From CAVVYV01 sp963818205 (GTDB lineage Bacteria > Actinomycetota > Thermoleophilia > Solirubrobacterales > 70-9), in the NCBI GenBank assembly GCA_963818205.1, contig CAWFRG010000001.1:124001-188000 (forward strand): DNA of 64,000 bases, in the 5' to 3' direction. Positions 26,729 to 37,908 of the stretch are shown in pieces (the stretch's first letter is position 1; each line of letters starts with the position of its first letter). The translations under genes and the position numbers were made by a program. The notes under the pieces are model-generated. The model ran no database searches. It had not been told where the DNA came from and worked only from the letters and a program-made list of their open reading frames with translations.

Positions 26729-27718
26729 TCAGCGAGGACCGAGCTTCGCCTTCAGCGAATCGATCACCTCGACCGGCCATGAATCGACGCCGCGGCGCTC
26801 GGCGATCTCCAGGGAAAGCAGGTCCCCGAGCAGGACCAGCTCGAACAGCCGGGCAGTGCGGGTCTCGGCATCGGCCTCGAGCCTGACGACGCTCGCGGCA
26901 GAGCCCTCGATCAGCTCGGCGGTGAGCTCGATCCGCCGCCGCTCCCGTGGATGCTGGTCGCGGTCCTCGAGCAGCACGCAGGCGTACGGCCCGCGCTCTG
27001 GTGCCCCGGCCCAGCCGGCCAGCTCGTTGTGGGTGGACTCGGGCAGGATCGAGCTGAAGGCGGGCACCTTGGCGTTCTCGTTCAGCTCGCACTTCCACCG
27101 GTAGGCGATCGGGGCGGTCAGATCGCTGCCCGAGATCACCACGGTGGCGTCGCCGAGCTGCTCGGCGAGCTGCGCGGCCTTGGCGGCAATCGCCTCGCGG
27201 TTCTCCTCGAGGTGGGCGGCGGCGGCATCGATCTCGGTATGGATCCGAGATGCCGCCATCGCCAACACCGCCAGCTCGGTCGCCGAGCAGAACATGTAGG
27301 CGACCGACGCCCGCGGCTGGAGCCCGGCGGGCAATCCGATCACCGGGACACCGTCGCGCCTGGCGGCCTCGGCCAGCTCGCCGCCGGTGGTGGCGACGAG
27401 GCGCTGCGCGCCGAGCGCCTCGGCGGCGTCGTAGCAGGCCAGAGTCTCCTCGGTGTCGCCCGAGTAGCTCGAGCAGAGGACCGCGGAGCCGGAGGGCGCC
27501 CAGGTGGGCAGCTCGTACCCGCGCACGACGAGCATCGGCCGGGTGAGGCGGTCACCGAGCGCCGCCGCCCCGAGGTCGCCGCCGATCGCCGAGCCGCCCA
27601 TCCCGCAGACGATCGCCGCCGGCGCCTCCATCGTGCTCAGGCGGGCGCTCTCGATTCGCCAGATCGCGTCGCGGAGATGATCGGGCATCGCCATCACCGC
27701 CTCGCGCATGTCGCTCAT
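26729..27718 (-). CDS. bifunctional phosphoglucose/phosphomannose isomerase (SIS domains)
   Basis: 329 residues. The first SIS domain shows IVCGMGGSAIGGDLGAAAL (phosphate loop) and LCSSYSGDTEETLACYDAAE; the C-terminal domain carries SSILPESTHNELAGW, with the Glu/His pair of the PGI/PMI-type active site. The enzyme interconverts fructose-6-P with glucose-6-P and mannose-6-P, feeding NDP-sugar synthesis. The ATG overlaps the stop of the nucleotidyltransferase gene (ATGA at 27715-27718), which fits a GDP-mannose or UDP-glucose supply operon. Confidence 0.92.
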   Translation of the reverse strand: MSDMREAVMAMPDHLRDAIWRIESARLSTMEAPAAIVCGMGGSAIGGDLGAAALGDRLTRPMLVVRGYELPTWAPSGSAVLCSSYSGDTEETLACYDAAEALGAQRLVATTGGELAEAARRDGVPVIGLPAGLQPRASVAYMFCSATELAVLAMAASRIHTEIDAAAAHLEENREAIAAKAAQLAEQLGDATVVISGSDLTAPIAYRWKCELNENAKVPAFSSILPESTHNELAGWAGAPERGPYACVLLEDRDQHPRERRRIELTAELIEGSAASVVRLEADAETRTARLFELVLLGDLLSLEIAERRGVDSWPVEVIDSLKAKLGPR

Positions 27719-28752
27719 CCGGCAGCGCCCACGAGATTCCCTTCGCCGATCACCGAGCCCGGCTCGACCTCGGCGGCGGCGGCAACCTCGACCTGCGCCG
27801 CGAGGATCGAATCCCTGACGGTCGCTCCCACCCCCACCCGGCAGCCGGCCAGGAGCACGGCGCCGGCGACGGTCGCCGCTTCTGAGACCTCACAGCCGGG
27901 CCCGACCACCGCCCGGGGGCCGACCTTGGCGCCGGACGCGACGCTCGCCCCCGCCCCGATCAGCGCCGGCCCCTCGACCGTGGCCTCGGGGCTGACCTCG
28001 GCGCCGTCCTCGACCAGGATCCCGTTCCCGTCGAGGCGCTCGCCGGTGACCGTATCGACGCTTCGCTCGAGGATGTCCCAGTTGGCTTGCAGGAAGCGGT
28101 CGGGGGTGCCGATGTCGATCCAATAGCCGTCGAGGCGGGCTCCGTAGAGGCCCTCGCCGACCAGCCGAGGGAAGACCTCGCGCTCGATCGAGACCTCCCG
28201 ATCGGGCGGGATCAGATCAAGGACAGAACGCTCGAGCAGGTAGGCCCCGGCGTTGATCTCGTCGGTGTCGATCTCATTCGGATCGGGCTTCTCCAGGAAC
28301 TCGACGATCTCCCCGTCCTCGCGGCGGCGGACCAGGCCGTAACCGCTGGGATCGGCGACCGGATAGAGGGCGATCGTCGCCCTCGCCCCGACACTCTCGT
28401 GACGCTCGACCAAGGCGCCGAGGTCGAGGTCGCAGAGGACGTCGCCGTTGAGGACGAAGAAGCGGTCGTCGAGCAGATCCTCGGCGAAGCGGATCGCCCC
28501 GGCGGTGCCGCGGGGATCCGGCTCCTGGGCGAAGCGCAGCCGCGGCCCAACCAGATCGTCGAGCGCCTCGCGAAGCCCCTGCGCCAGATGCCCGCAGGAG
28601 ACGATCACGTCGTCGACGCCGTGCCGGGAGAGCCAGTCGATCACGTAGGCGATGTGCGGGCGGCCCGCCAGCGGCAGCACCGGCTTCGGGACGGTGTAGG
28701 TGAGGGGACGGAGCCTGGTGCCCTCGCCGCCGGCCAGGACCAGCGCCTGCAT
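27715..28752 (-). CDS. sugar-phosphate nucleotidyltransferase (GDP-mannose pyrophosphorylase-like)
   Basis: 345 residues from ATG 28752. Signature LVLAGGEGTRLRPLTYTVPK with PVLPLAGRP, the active-site FVLNGDVLCDLDL, EFLEKPDP, DGYWIDIGTPDRFLQANWDI and a left-handed beta-helix C-terminus (ALIGAGASVASGAKVGPRAV). It charges a sugar-1-phosphate with NTP. Preference for mannose-1-P is likely from the domain layout and the adjoining phosphomannose isomerase, but glucose-1-P cannot be excluded. The ATG overlaps the ugd stop by ATGA, and the 3' end overlaps the isomerase start by ATGA: a tightly coupled trio. Confidence 0.9.
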   Translation of the reverse strand: MQALVLAGGEGTRLRPLTYTVPKPVLPLAGRPHIAYVIDWLSRHGVDDVIVSCGHLAQGLREALDDLVGPRLRFAQEPDPRGTAGAIRFAEDLLDDRFFVLNGDVLCDLDLGALVERHESVGARATIALYPVADPSGYGLVRRREDGEIVEFLEKPDPNEIDTDEINAGAYLLERSVLDLIPPDREVSIEREVFPRLVGEGLYGARLDGYWIDIGTPDRFLQANWDILERSVDTVTGERLDGNGILVEDGAEVSPEATVEGPALIGAGASVASGAKVGPRAVVGPGCEVSEAATVAGAVLLAGCRVGVGATVRDSILAAQVEVAAAAEVEPGSVIGEGNLVGAAG

Positions 28753-30050
28753 CAGGTTTGCGGCTCGCTCGCGCTCGGCCGCCCGATCCCCTCGTAGGTC
28801 AGCCCCGCGGCGCGCACCGCCTCGGCGTCGAGGAAGTTGCGCCCGTCCACGAGGAGGGGCGTGTTCATCCGCTTCGCGACCTCGGCCCAGTCGAGCTCGG
28901 CGAACTCGGGCCATTCGGTGATCAGGACGACGGCGTCGGCGCCGTCGATGGCGTCCATGGCCGATTGCGACATCTCGACCGCCGGAAGCAGCTCGCGGGC
29001 CCGCTCTTCGGCAACAGGGTCGTAGGCGACGACGGTCGCCCCCTCGCTCTCAAGCCGGGCCGCCAGGACGAGGCTGGCCGCCTCGCGCATGTCGTCGGTG
29101 TCGGGCTTGAAGGCCAGACCGAGCAGCGCGACCCGCTTGCCGGCCAGCGACCCGAGGTGCTTGCTCAGCTTGCCGATCAGGCGGCGCTTCTGGAGCTCGT
29201 TCACCTCGATCACCGAGGTCAGGAGCTGGAAGTGGTAGCCGGAGTTGCCGGCCAGCTGCTTGAGGCCGCTGACGTCCTTCGGCAGGCAGGAGCCTGAGTA
29301 GCCGGCGCCGGCCCGGAGGAACTTCGGCCCGATGCGGTCATCGAGCCCCATGCCGCGGGCGACCTCGGTGACGTCCGCGCCGACCTCCTCGCTGACGTTG
29401 GCGATCTCGTTGATGAAGCTGATCTTGGTGGCGAGGAAGGCGTTCGATGCGAGCTTCACCATCTCGGCGCTGGCCAGGTCGGTGCGAACGATCGGCGCGC
29501 CGAAGGGCTCGTAGAGCGCCGCGACGGCATCGGCCGCCCACTCGTCCCCCGGGCCGGCGCCGATCACCACGCGATCGGGCTCCATGAAGTCCTTGACGGC
29601 CGTCCCCTCACGCAGGAACTCGGGACAGGAGACGTAGGCCAGCTCGGGCGCCTCGCGCTTGATCGTCCTCCCCGTCCCCACGGGGACAGTGCTCTTCATC
29701 ACCAGCGCCCGGTCGGGGGCCGACCCGATCTCCTCGACGGCTCCCATCACCGCGGTCAGATCGGCGTCGCCGGAATGGGTGGGCGGAGTCTGAACGCAGA
29801 CGAAGATCAGCCTCGCTCCATCAAGAACCTCGGCGATTCCCGTCGTAAAGGCCAGCCGCTCAGCATTGCGCTTGACCAGCTCGGCGAGCCCGGGCTCATG
29901 GAAGGGAAGCTCACTCGCCTGGAGCGCCTCGACCTTCTCAGGGACGATGTCCCGGGCGACCACTCGGTGGCCAAGCTCGGCGAAGCAGGCAGCCGTTACC
30001 AGCCCGACCCAGCCGGTCCCGATTACCCCGATCGGCTCCCTCTCGCTCAC
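28752..30050 (-). CDS. ugd: UDP-glucose 6-dehydrogenase family protein
   Basis: 432 residues, standard length. It oxidises UDP-glucose to UDP-glucuronate with two NAD (or the equivalent reaction on another NDP-sugar). N-terminal Rossmann motif IGVIGTGWVGLVTAACFAEL; ALVMKSTVPVGTGR; catalytic Cys in AGAGYSGSCLPKDVSGLKQL; C-terminal LGLAFKPDTDDMREAASLVL and VLITEWPEF. Supplies uronic acid for envelope polysaccharide. Co-directional with the LCP gene upstream (53-nt gap) and overlapping the nucleotidyltransferase downstream. Confidence 0.95.
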   Translation of the reverse strand: MSEREPIGVIGTGWVGLVTAACFAELGHRVVARDIVPEKVEALQASELPFHEPGLAELVKRNAERLAFTTGIAEVLDGARLIFVCVQTPPTHSGDADLTAVMGAVEEIGSAPDRALVMKSTVPVGTGRTIKREAPELAYVSCPEFLREGTAVKDFMEPDRVVIGAGPGDEWAADAVAALYEPFGAPIVRTDLASAEMVKLASNAFLATKISFINEIANVSEEVGADVTEVARGMGLDDRIGPKFLRAGAGYSGSCLPKDVSGLKQLAGNSGYHFQLLTSVIEVNELQKRRLIGKLSKHLGSLAGKRVALLGLAFKPDTDDMREAASLVLAARLESEGATVVAYDPVAEERARELLPAVEMSQSAMDAIDGADAVVLITEWPEFAELDWAEVAKRMNTPLLVDGRNFLDAEAVRAAGLTYEGIGRPSASEPQT

Positions 30051-30102
30051 CGTCTACGTAGCTTTCCAGCCCGGGCGGCGCGCGGGCGCCAGGCCGCGGC
30101 GC

Positions 30103-32113
30103 TCAACGGCCGACCCTGGGGAGCTCCTTCATCCCCTGGGCGACCTTCAGCATCTCGCGGTCCGAGAGCGACTCGATCAGCGTGTTCGACACCCAGAAGG
30201 ACCCCTGGTCGGTCTGCCAGGCGATCATCCGCACCCGGTCGCCATCGAAGTAGATCTTGTAGTCGCGATCGCCGACGGTCCTCTCGGAGTCCGGGTCATC
30301 GAGGATCGGCGGGTCCTTCCAGGCGGTCGCCATGAAGCCGTAGTACTCGCCGAGCCCCGGCCGCGTGAAGACCCACTTGTAGGCGGCGCGTTCGCCCAGC
30401 GGCGGCGAGCCTTCTCCGGTGCCGTTGACCTTGTACACGCGCGGTTTCTGGGCAAAATCGCTGCCGGTCTCGAGCGCCGTCGGATAGTAGATGGGCAGTT
30501 TCGCCACCCTGCGGCGCATCGGCCGAGCCAGCTCCTTGCCGTAGCTGGTCGGGGTGAGGCTGAAGGTGTTGTCGACGGGACCATCACTCGGAGAGGGCGA
30601 CCGCGGGGCTGCCTTCCTGCCGGTGGCCGGCGCGACGGGCGTCTGGTCGGGGGCGGCCTCGGGCGCAACCGGACCGGTCGGGGCGGCGGTCTGCCCGCCC
30701 TTCGAGGTGGCCTCGATCCCGAGGAACTGGTCGGTAGCGGTCTTGATCTCCTCCGGCGTCGCCGTCACGAACGACGGGCCCAGGGTTCCCTGGAAGTGGA
30801 TCTCCTTGATCGGCGCATCGCGGGAGTCGAGGAAGAGCTTCAGCACCTGGAGCATCGTCTGTGGGTCGTTGATGTCCGATGTGGTGTGCTCGGTGAAGAT
30901 CTCGATCAGCTCCTTGCGGTCCCTGAACAGCCGCTCGGGCGGGATCTTCGCGCGCGCCTCGCGCAGGAACTCCTGCTGGCGCGCGGCTCGGACGACGTCG
31001 TTGTCGGTGTGGCGATAGCGCGCGTAGTCGAGCGCGTCGAAGCCGCAGAGCGCCTGGTAGCCGGGCTGCAGGTCGATCTCCTCGTAGTCGGCGGCCGCCG
31101 ACGTACTGTCGTTGCTGTGGAAGTAGCGGCGGTCGACGTCGACGTAGACACAGTCGAGCGCGTTGACGGCACGGGCGAAGCCTTCGAAGTCGACGTTGAC
31201 CAGGTGATTGACCTCGAGTCCGGTCAGGATCTCCACCGTCTGGAGGGTGAGCTGCGGGCCCCCGTACGCGTAGGCGGCGTTGAGCTTGTCGGTGCCGACG
31301 CCGGGGATCTCGACCTTGAGATCGCGCGGCAGGGAGTAGAGCGCGATCGCGTCGCGGTCCGGGTCGAGCCGCAGCAACATCGTCGTATCCGAGAGCCCTT
31401 TGAATCCCCGCTGGACGTCCTTGAGCTCCGGGTCCTTATCGGACCCGACGATGAGGATCGTCTGCGGGCCGCTGCTGGGCACTTTGGTGAGGAACTTGTC
31501 GACGCCCGCGAGCGCGCCGGTCGGATCTTTGAGCGCGGAGGCGATGTCGCCGAGGTAGAGGATCAGGCTGGCGGAGGTGGCTGTCGCGACCGAGGCGACG
31601 ATCAACAGCGAGGCGGTGGTGAACCTCAGCCAGACAGGGAAGCTCGGCCGCCAGCGCCGCACTCTCCGGAGGCCGGAGGTGGCCTTGTCGCCGCGGCGCA
31701 GCCCCCCGAGGCGGGAGGTGAGCTTCTCGCGCGCCTGCCCTACCCTGGCGGCGGCGGCGCCGACCAGGGTCTGCTCTTCCTCCTCGGGCTCTTCTTCCTC
31801 CTCTGGCTCTTCCTCCTCCTCGGGCTCTTCCTCCTCCTCGGGTGCCTCCTCCTCGGGTGCCTCCTCCTCGTGCCTCCTCGGCCTCCTCGGCATCGGGCGC
31901 CTCCCACTCCGCGGTCTCGGCGGAGATCAGCTCCTCGAGCTCGCTCTCCTCCTCGGCCTCGACGAGCGCTTCCTCCTCGACCTCCTCCTCGGCGCGCTCG
32001 TCCTCGAGCTCCTCCTCGGGCTCGTCCCCGAGCTCGTACTCCTGGGTCTCGTCCCCAATCTCATACTCCTGTGTCTCGTCGGGACGCTCGTCATTCTTAT
32101 CCCGCGGGCTCAC
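30103..32113 (-). CDS. LytR-CpsA-Psr (LCP) family protein with acidic cytoplasmic N-terminus; frame broken once
   Basis: Begins GTG 32113 (VSPRDKNDERPDETQEYE), overlapping the M20 stop as GTGA. The first 140 or so codons are a Glu-rich low-complexity region that is open in one frame to about 31870 and in the next from about 31893; total 2011 nt, three times 670 plus 1. Then comes one membrane helix (LLIVASVATATSASLILYLG) and the LCP catalytic domain: TMLLRLDPDRDAIALYSLPR (with the conserved Arg), DKLNAAYAYGGP, VDFEGFARAVNALDCVYVDV and DALDYARYRHTDNDVVRAAR. LCP enzymes transfer lipid-linked glycopolymers to peptidoglycan. The acidic cytoplasmic tail is unusual in length. Fits the adjoining polysaccharide genes. 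Confidence 0.9.
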
Positions 32114-33192
32114 GCCGGGACCATCCCCGGGAAGTCGCCGATGAATCCCTCGAGCGCCTGCCGGTAGCTCCGCAGGGAGCTCACCGAGACCCACTCCTCG
32201 GGGCCGTGGTGGCCTTCGCCGATCGGGCCGAACTCGACCGCGGGAACCCCGACCCGGAGGAAGGAGACGGCGTCGGAGGCCCCGTCGCGACCGACGCTCA
32301 TCACCTGCTCGGGATGATGGGGCGAGGCGGCCTTCGCGAGCCCCGCGACGAACGGGGATTCGGGCTCGACCACCGCCGGCGGGCGCCGGAAATTGGCGAT
32401 CACGCGGGTGTCGGCCAGACCATCGATCTGGGCGAGGATCTCGTCAGGGTCCTGTTCTGGAAGAAAGCGCACGTCGACGTCGATAACGCAAGTGTCCGGA
32501 ACTCGATTGAGGGCGTCCCCGCCCCAGATACGCCCGAGATTGATCGAGGGACGATCGAAGAGCTCGGAGCTCTGCCGCGCAAACGGTAGCGATTCGAGTC
32601 CGCGGAACACCTCAACCGCCTTGACGATCGCGTTGTCGCCCAGCCACGGGGTCGAGCCGTGCGCGGCTCGCCCGTTGATCTCGAGCCGGATCGCCAGCAC
32701 TCCCTTCGCCTGCACCCCGACCTGAAGGTTGGTCGGCTCGCCGGTGATCGCGAAGTCGCCGACGAAGCCGCCGTCCACCAGCGCGTCCGAGCCCCGATCC
32801 GCCTCTTCCTCGGACTCCTCGTCGGAGACGATCCCCAGCCGCAGGCGCACCCGCTCCTGGGTGCGGGCATCGTGGAGGATCAGCAGCATCACCGCCAGGG
32901 CGCCCTTCATGTCGAAGGCCCCGCGCCCGACCAGCCGGTCCCCCTCCACCCGCGGCCGGAACTGCTCCGCGTGCCCGGGGACGACGTCGAGGTGGCCGTG
33001 CATGACCAGGGTCGGCGCGTCCGGAGGCCCGACCTCCGCCATCGTCACCGGCAGCCCCCGCGCGTCGATCTGGGTGACGGAGATGTCGCGCGACTCGAGC
33101 CAGCCGCCGACGAACTCGGCGGCGCGCCGCAGCCCGTCCCCCGCGGAGGTATCGAAAGCGATCAGACGCTCTGCCAGAGCAACTTCGTCCAT
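32110..33192 (-). CDS. M20 family metallopeptidase (ArgE/DapE-like)
   Basis: 360 residues. Metal and catalytic motifs are LVMHGHLDVVPGHAEQF (metal His, catalytic Asp), GRGAFDMKGALAVML (bridging Asp), IVSDEESEEEADRGSDALV (catalytic and metal Glu), AITGEPTN, GRAAHGSTPWLGDNAI in the lid domain, and a C-terminal GPIGEGHHGPEEWVS (metal His). The family contains acetylornithine deacetylase and succinyl-diaminopimelate desuccinylase; which amide is cut here cannot be told from sequence alone. It lies between atpC and the LCP gene, and its stop overlaps the LCP start. Confidence 0.9.
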   Translation of the reverse strand: MDEVALAERLIAFDTSAGDGLRRAAEFVGGWLESRDISVTQIDARGLPVTMAEVGPPDAPTLVMHGHLDVVPGHAEQFRPRVEGDRLVGRGAFDMKGALAVMLLILHDARTQERVRLRLGIVSDEESEEEADRGSDALVDGGFVGDFAITGEPTNLQVGVQAKGVLAIRLEINGRAAHGSTPWLGDNAIVKAVEVFRGLESLPFARQSSELFDRPSINLGRIWGGDALNRVPDTCVIDVDVRFLPEQDPDEILAQIDGLADTRVIANFRRPPAVVEPESPFVAGLAKAASPHHPEQVMSVGRDGASDAVSFLRVGVPAVEFGPIGEGHHGPEEWVSVSSLRSYRQALEGFIGDFPGMVPA

Positions 33193-33262
33193 GCGCTCAT
33201 CCTAGGTCCGGCCCGCGCCCGGGCGCGGCGGTCGACCCGGCCGCGGTGTTTGTGGCGGCCGT

Positions 33263-33682
33263 TTATCCGGCGCCGCCCTCGGCGACCTTGATGAAGGCCT
33301 CGGCCCGCTCCTTGTCCCGTTCCGCCAGCCGGTAGGCGCCGGAGTCCTCCTCGGCCTCGGCGAGGCGCCCCTCGGCGTCCTCGATCCGGCTGCGGAGCTC
33401 GGAGACGTCGAGCTGGTCGGGGGTAAGCGCCTCGCCGACGAGGACGGTGGCGTGGTTCGCGAACACCTGGAGCCAGCCCTCCGCCTGGGCCCAGCGGCGG
33501 ACCTCGCCGTCGGGCATGTGCAGGCGGAGCTCGGTCGGCCGCAGCCGGGCGAGTACCGGGACGTGGTTGGCGAGAATGCCGATCTCGCCGACCTTGGTCC
33601 GGGTGGAGAGCTGCTCGACGTCGCCGTCGAAGACCTCCCCCTCCGGGGTCATCACCTGGGCGTGGAGGGTGTGCTCGGGCAT
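33263..33682 (-). CDS. atpC: ATP synthase epsilon subunit
   Basis: 139 residues: N-terminal beta-sandwich (MTPEGEVFDGDVEQLSTRTK, then GEIGILANHVPVLARLRPTE, the conserved GxxGxxxxHxP) and a C-terminal two-helix region (SELRSRIEDAEGRLAEAEED and on). It belongs to the central stalk of F1 and can inhibit ATP hydrolysis. It is the last gene of the atp operon, 3 nt after the atpD stop. Confidence 0.96.
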   Translation of the reverse strand: MPEHTLHAQVMTPEGEVFDGDVEQLSTRTKVGEIGILANHVPVLARLRPTELRLHMPDGEVRRWAQAEGWLQVFANHATVLVGEALTPDQLDVSELRSRIEDAEGRLAEAEEDSGAYRLAERDKERAEAFIKVAEGGAG

Positions 33683-33685
33683 CGA

Positions 33686-35197
33686 CTATGCGGCCTCGGC
33701 CTTCGCCTCCTCCTCGTCCTTGGCCTCCTCCTGCTCCTTGGCCTCCGCCTCGGCGGCGCTCTCGGGCTCCTCGCCCCTCATCCCCTTCGCCTCCTCCAGC
33801 ACCTGGTCGATCCCTCCCTGCATGTAGAAGGCGCCCTCGGGGATCTCGTCGTGCTCGCCGTCGACGATCTCCTTGAACCCGCGCACCGTCTCCTCCACCG
33901 GCACGTACTCGCCGTCGCGACCGGTGAACTGCGAGGCGACGAAGAACGGCTGCGAGAGGAAACGCTGGATCTTCCGCGCCCTCGAGACCGTCTGCTTGTC
34001 CTCGTCGGAGAGCTCGTCGATCCCGAGGATCGCGATGATGTCCTGGAGCTCCTTGTAGCGCTGCAGGACCTCCTGGACCTCGGTCGCGGTGTTGTAGTGG
34101 TCCTCGCCGAGGATGTCCGGCTTCAGGATCGTCGAGGTCGAGTCGAGCGGATCGACCGCCGGGTAGATCCCCTGCTCGACGAGGGAGCGGGTGAGCGTGG
34201 TGGTGGCGTTGAGGTGGGCGAACACCGACGCCGGCGCCGGGTCGGTGAGGTCGTCGGCCGGCACGTAGATCGCCTGGATCGAGGTCACCGAGCCCTCCCG
34301 GGTCGAGGTGATCCGTTCCTGGAGGTCGCCCATCTCCGTCTCCAGGGTCGGCTGGTAGCCGACCGCCGAAGGCATCCGCCCGAGCAGCGCCGAGACCTCG
34401 GAGCCGGCCTGGACGAAGCGGAAGATGTTGTCGATGAACAGCAGCACGTCCTGGCCGCCCTGCTGGCGGAAGTACTCGGCCATCGTCAGCCCGGAGAGCG
34501 CCACCCGGAGGCGGGCGCCCGGCGGCTCGTTCATCTGACCGAAGACGAGCATCGTCTTGTCGATCACCCCCGACTCCTTCATCTCGAGCCAGAGGTCGTT
34601 GCCCTCGCGGGAGCGCTCGCCGACGCCGCAGAAGGCGGAGAGACCCTCGTGCTCCTCGGCGATCGACCGGATCAGCTCCTGGATCAGGACGGTCTTGCCG
34701 ACTCCGGCGCCGCCGAAGAGACCGACCTTGCCACCCTTCGCGTAGGGGGCGAGCAGATCGACCACCTTGATCCCGGTCTCGAGGATCTCCTGGCTCGGAG
34801 CCAGGTCCTCGACCTCGGGCGCGTTGCGGTGGATCGGCCAGCGCTCCTCGGTCTCGACCGGCGGCCCCTCGTCGATCGGCTCGCCGAGGAGGTTGAAGAT
34901 CCGGCCAAGGGTCTGCTCCCCGACCGGGACCGTGATCGGTCCGCCGGTGTCGATCACCTCGTCGCCGCGCTCGAGACCGTCGGTGGAGTCCATCGCAATC
35001 GCCCGGACGCGGTCGTCGCCGATGTGCTGCTGGACCTCGCAGACGAGGTCGAGCGGGGTGCGGCCCTCCTCGGCCGGCACCTCGATCTTCAGGGCGGTGA
35101 AGATCTCGGGGATCTCATCGGGAAAGAGGACGTCGATGACGACCCCTGTCACCTGCTCGACGGTGCCCAGATTGCGGTTTCCGTTTTCGTCAGCCAT
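33686..35197 (-). CDS. atpD: ATP synthase beta subunit
   Basis: 503 residues. Catalytic subunit of F1. The P-loop GGAGVGKT is at residues 162-169, followed by AFCGVGERSREGNDLW (catalytic Glu), DVLLFIDNIFRFVQAGSEVS (Walker B) and LLGRMPSAVGYQPTLETEMG. The last 30 or so residues (AEAEAKEQEEAKDEEEAKAE) form an acidic Ala/Glu tail not present in most beta subunits. The gene is 75 nt downstream of atpG, with a GGAGCMACCCGTTT repeat in the gap. Confidence 0.98.
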   Translation of the reverse strand: MADENGNRNLGTVEQVTGVVIDVLFPDEIPEIFTALKIEVPAEEGRTPLDLVCEVQQHIGDDRVRAIAMDSTDGLERGDEVIDTGGPITVPVGEQTLGRIFNLLGEPIDEGPPVETEERWPIHRNAPEVEDLAPSQEILETGIKVVDLLAPYAKGGKVGLFGGAGVGKTVLIQELIRSIAEEHEGLSAFCGVGERSREGNDLWLEMKESGVIDKTMLVFGQMNEPPGARLRVALSGLTMAEYFRQQGGQDVLLFIDNIFRFVQAGSEVSALLGRMPSAVGYQPTLETEMGDLQERITSTREGSVTSIQAIYVPADDLTDPAPASVFAHLNATTTLTRSLVEQGIYPAVDPLDSTSTILKPDILGEDHYNTATEVQEVLQRYKELQDIIAILGIDELSDEDKQTVSRARKIQRFLSQPFFVASQFTGRDGEYVPVEETVRGFKEIVDGEHDEIPEGAFYMQGGIDQVLEEAKGMRGEEPESAAEAEAKEQEEAKDEEEAKAEAA

Positions 35198-35255
35198 TCG
35201 TCTCCTTCACTTGTTCCAAGTCTGTTGGGCGAGGGGGCTCCGCAGCCGTAGGCGA

Positions 35256-35269
35256 GGAGCCACCCGTTT
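35256..35269 (-). repeat. GGAGCCACCCGTTT motif in atpG-atpD gap
   Basis: GGAGCCACCCGTTT, 13 of 14 identical to the copies at 26207 and 26227. It is preceded by GCGAGGGGGCTCCGCAG (35229-35245), also seen in similar form at 26191-26206, so the two sites share a larger module. It lies directly after the corrected atpG stop. Confidence 0.65.
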
Positions 35270-35271
35270 TG

Positions 35272-36202
35272 TCATGAGACCCCCTCGGCTCCGGCGACCA
35301 CCTCGAGGATCTCCTGGGTGATCTCGGCCTGGCGCACCCGGTTCATCTCCAGGGTCAGGTCGCTGATCACCTCCTTTGCGTTCTCGGACGGCGTTTCTCA
35401 TCGCGGTCATCCGGGCGCCGTGCTCGGACGCGGTCGACTCGAGCAGGGCGCGATAGACCGAGAGCTGCGCGTACTCGGGGATCAACTCGGCGAGCAGCTC
35501 CTCGGGGTCGGGCTCGTAATCCCAGAGCGCCCGGCGGTGGGCTTCGACCAGCTCCTCGTCTGCGTCGTCGCCGGCCGGCGTCAGCTCCTCGACGCCCTCG
35601 CCGAACACCTCGGCCTCCTGGATCGGGAGGAGGATCTGACGGCGCACGTACTGGGTCAGCGGCGAGACGTAGCGGTTGTAGATCAGGTCGACCCGGTCGA
35701 GATCCTCGTCGACGTAGGCGGCAACGAGATCGTCGGCGATCTCGCGAGCGTTGGCGAAAGCGGGCCGGTCGGTGAAGCCGACGTACTCGTTCCGGAGCTC
35801 CTCGCCGCGGAAGCGCATCGTCGAGGCGCCCCGGCGGCCGACCACCGAGAAGACCGTCTCCTTCCCCTCTGAGCGGAGCTCGCGCTGGAGCTGGACCCCG
35901 CCGCGGATGATCTGCGAGTTGAAGGAGCCGGCGAGGCCGCGGTCGCCGGTGACCAGCAGCACCCCGACCCGCTTCTGATCCTCGCGCTCCTGGAGCACCG
36001 GCAGGTTGCGGGCCTCGGCGCCGGCCGCCTCGGCCACCTGCTTGGTCATGTTGCGGAGGGTGCGGGCGTAGGGCCGCAGATGATCGATCCGCGCCTCGGC
36101 CCGGCGCAGCCGCGCCGCCGCCACCAACTGAAACGCCTGGGTGATCTTCTGGACGTTCTGCACCGAGGCGATCCGGCTCTTGACTTCCTTGCGAGTGGCC
36201 AT
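35272..36202 (-). CDS. atpG: ATP synthase gamma subunit, frame broken once
   Basis: The rotor shaft of F1. From ATG 36202: MATRKEVKSRIASVQNVQKI, then the Rossmann-like VGVLLVTGDRGLAGSFNSQI, and SEHGARMTAMRNA. At about 35390 the frame breaks; the correct C-terminus continues one frame over as SENAKEVISDLTLEMNRVRQ with AEITQEILEVVAGAEGVS and a TGA at 35272. The conserved C-terminal helix is thus intact apart from one extra base (GCC-G-TCC). Span 931 nt, three times 310 plus 1. The unbroken frame would run to 35207 with an Arg/Gly-rich nonsense tail. An essential gene, so sequence error is likely. Confidence 0.92.
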
Positions 36203-36266
36203 GGTTATGCGGGCGCTCCCGCCTCTTCCTCCTCGGCCTCAGTCGTCTCTGCCCTCGGCTGCCTCC

Positions 36267-37872
<1,606 letters not shown>

Positions 37873-37908
37873 CTAAGTCAGTTGCTCCTTTGACTGTTCG
37901 TCATTGGG

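Noticed and set aside
31780..31990. GAG-rich low-complexity DNA as a structural or replication element
   Set aside because: It is explained by the Glu-rich cytoplasmic region of the LCP protein on the minus strand.
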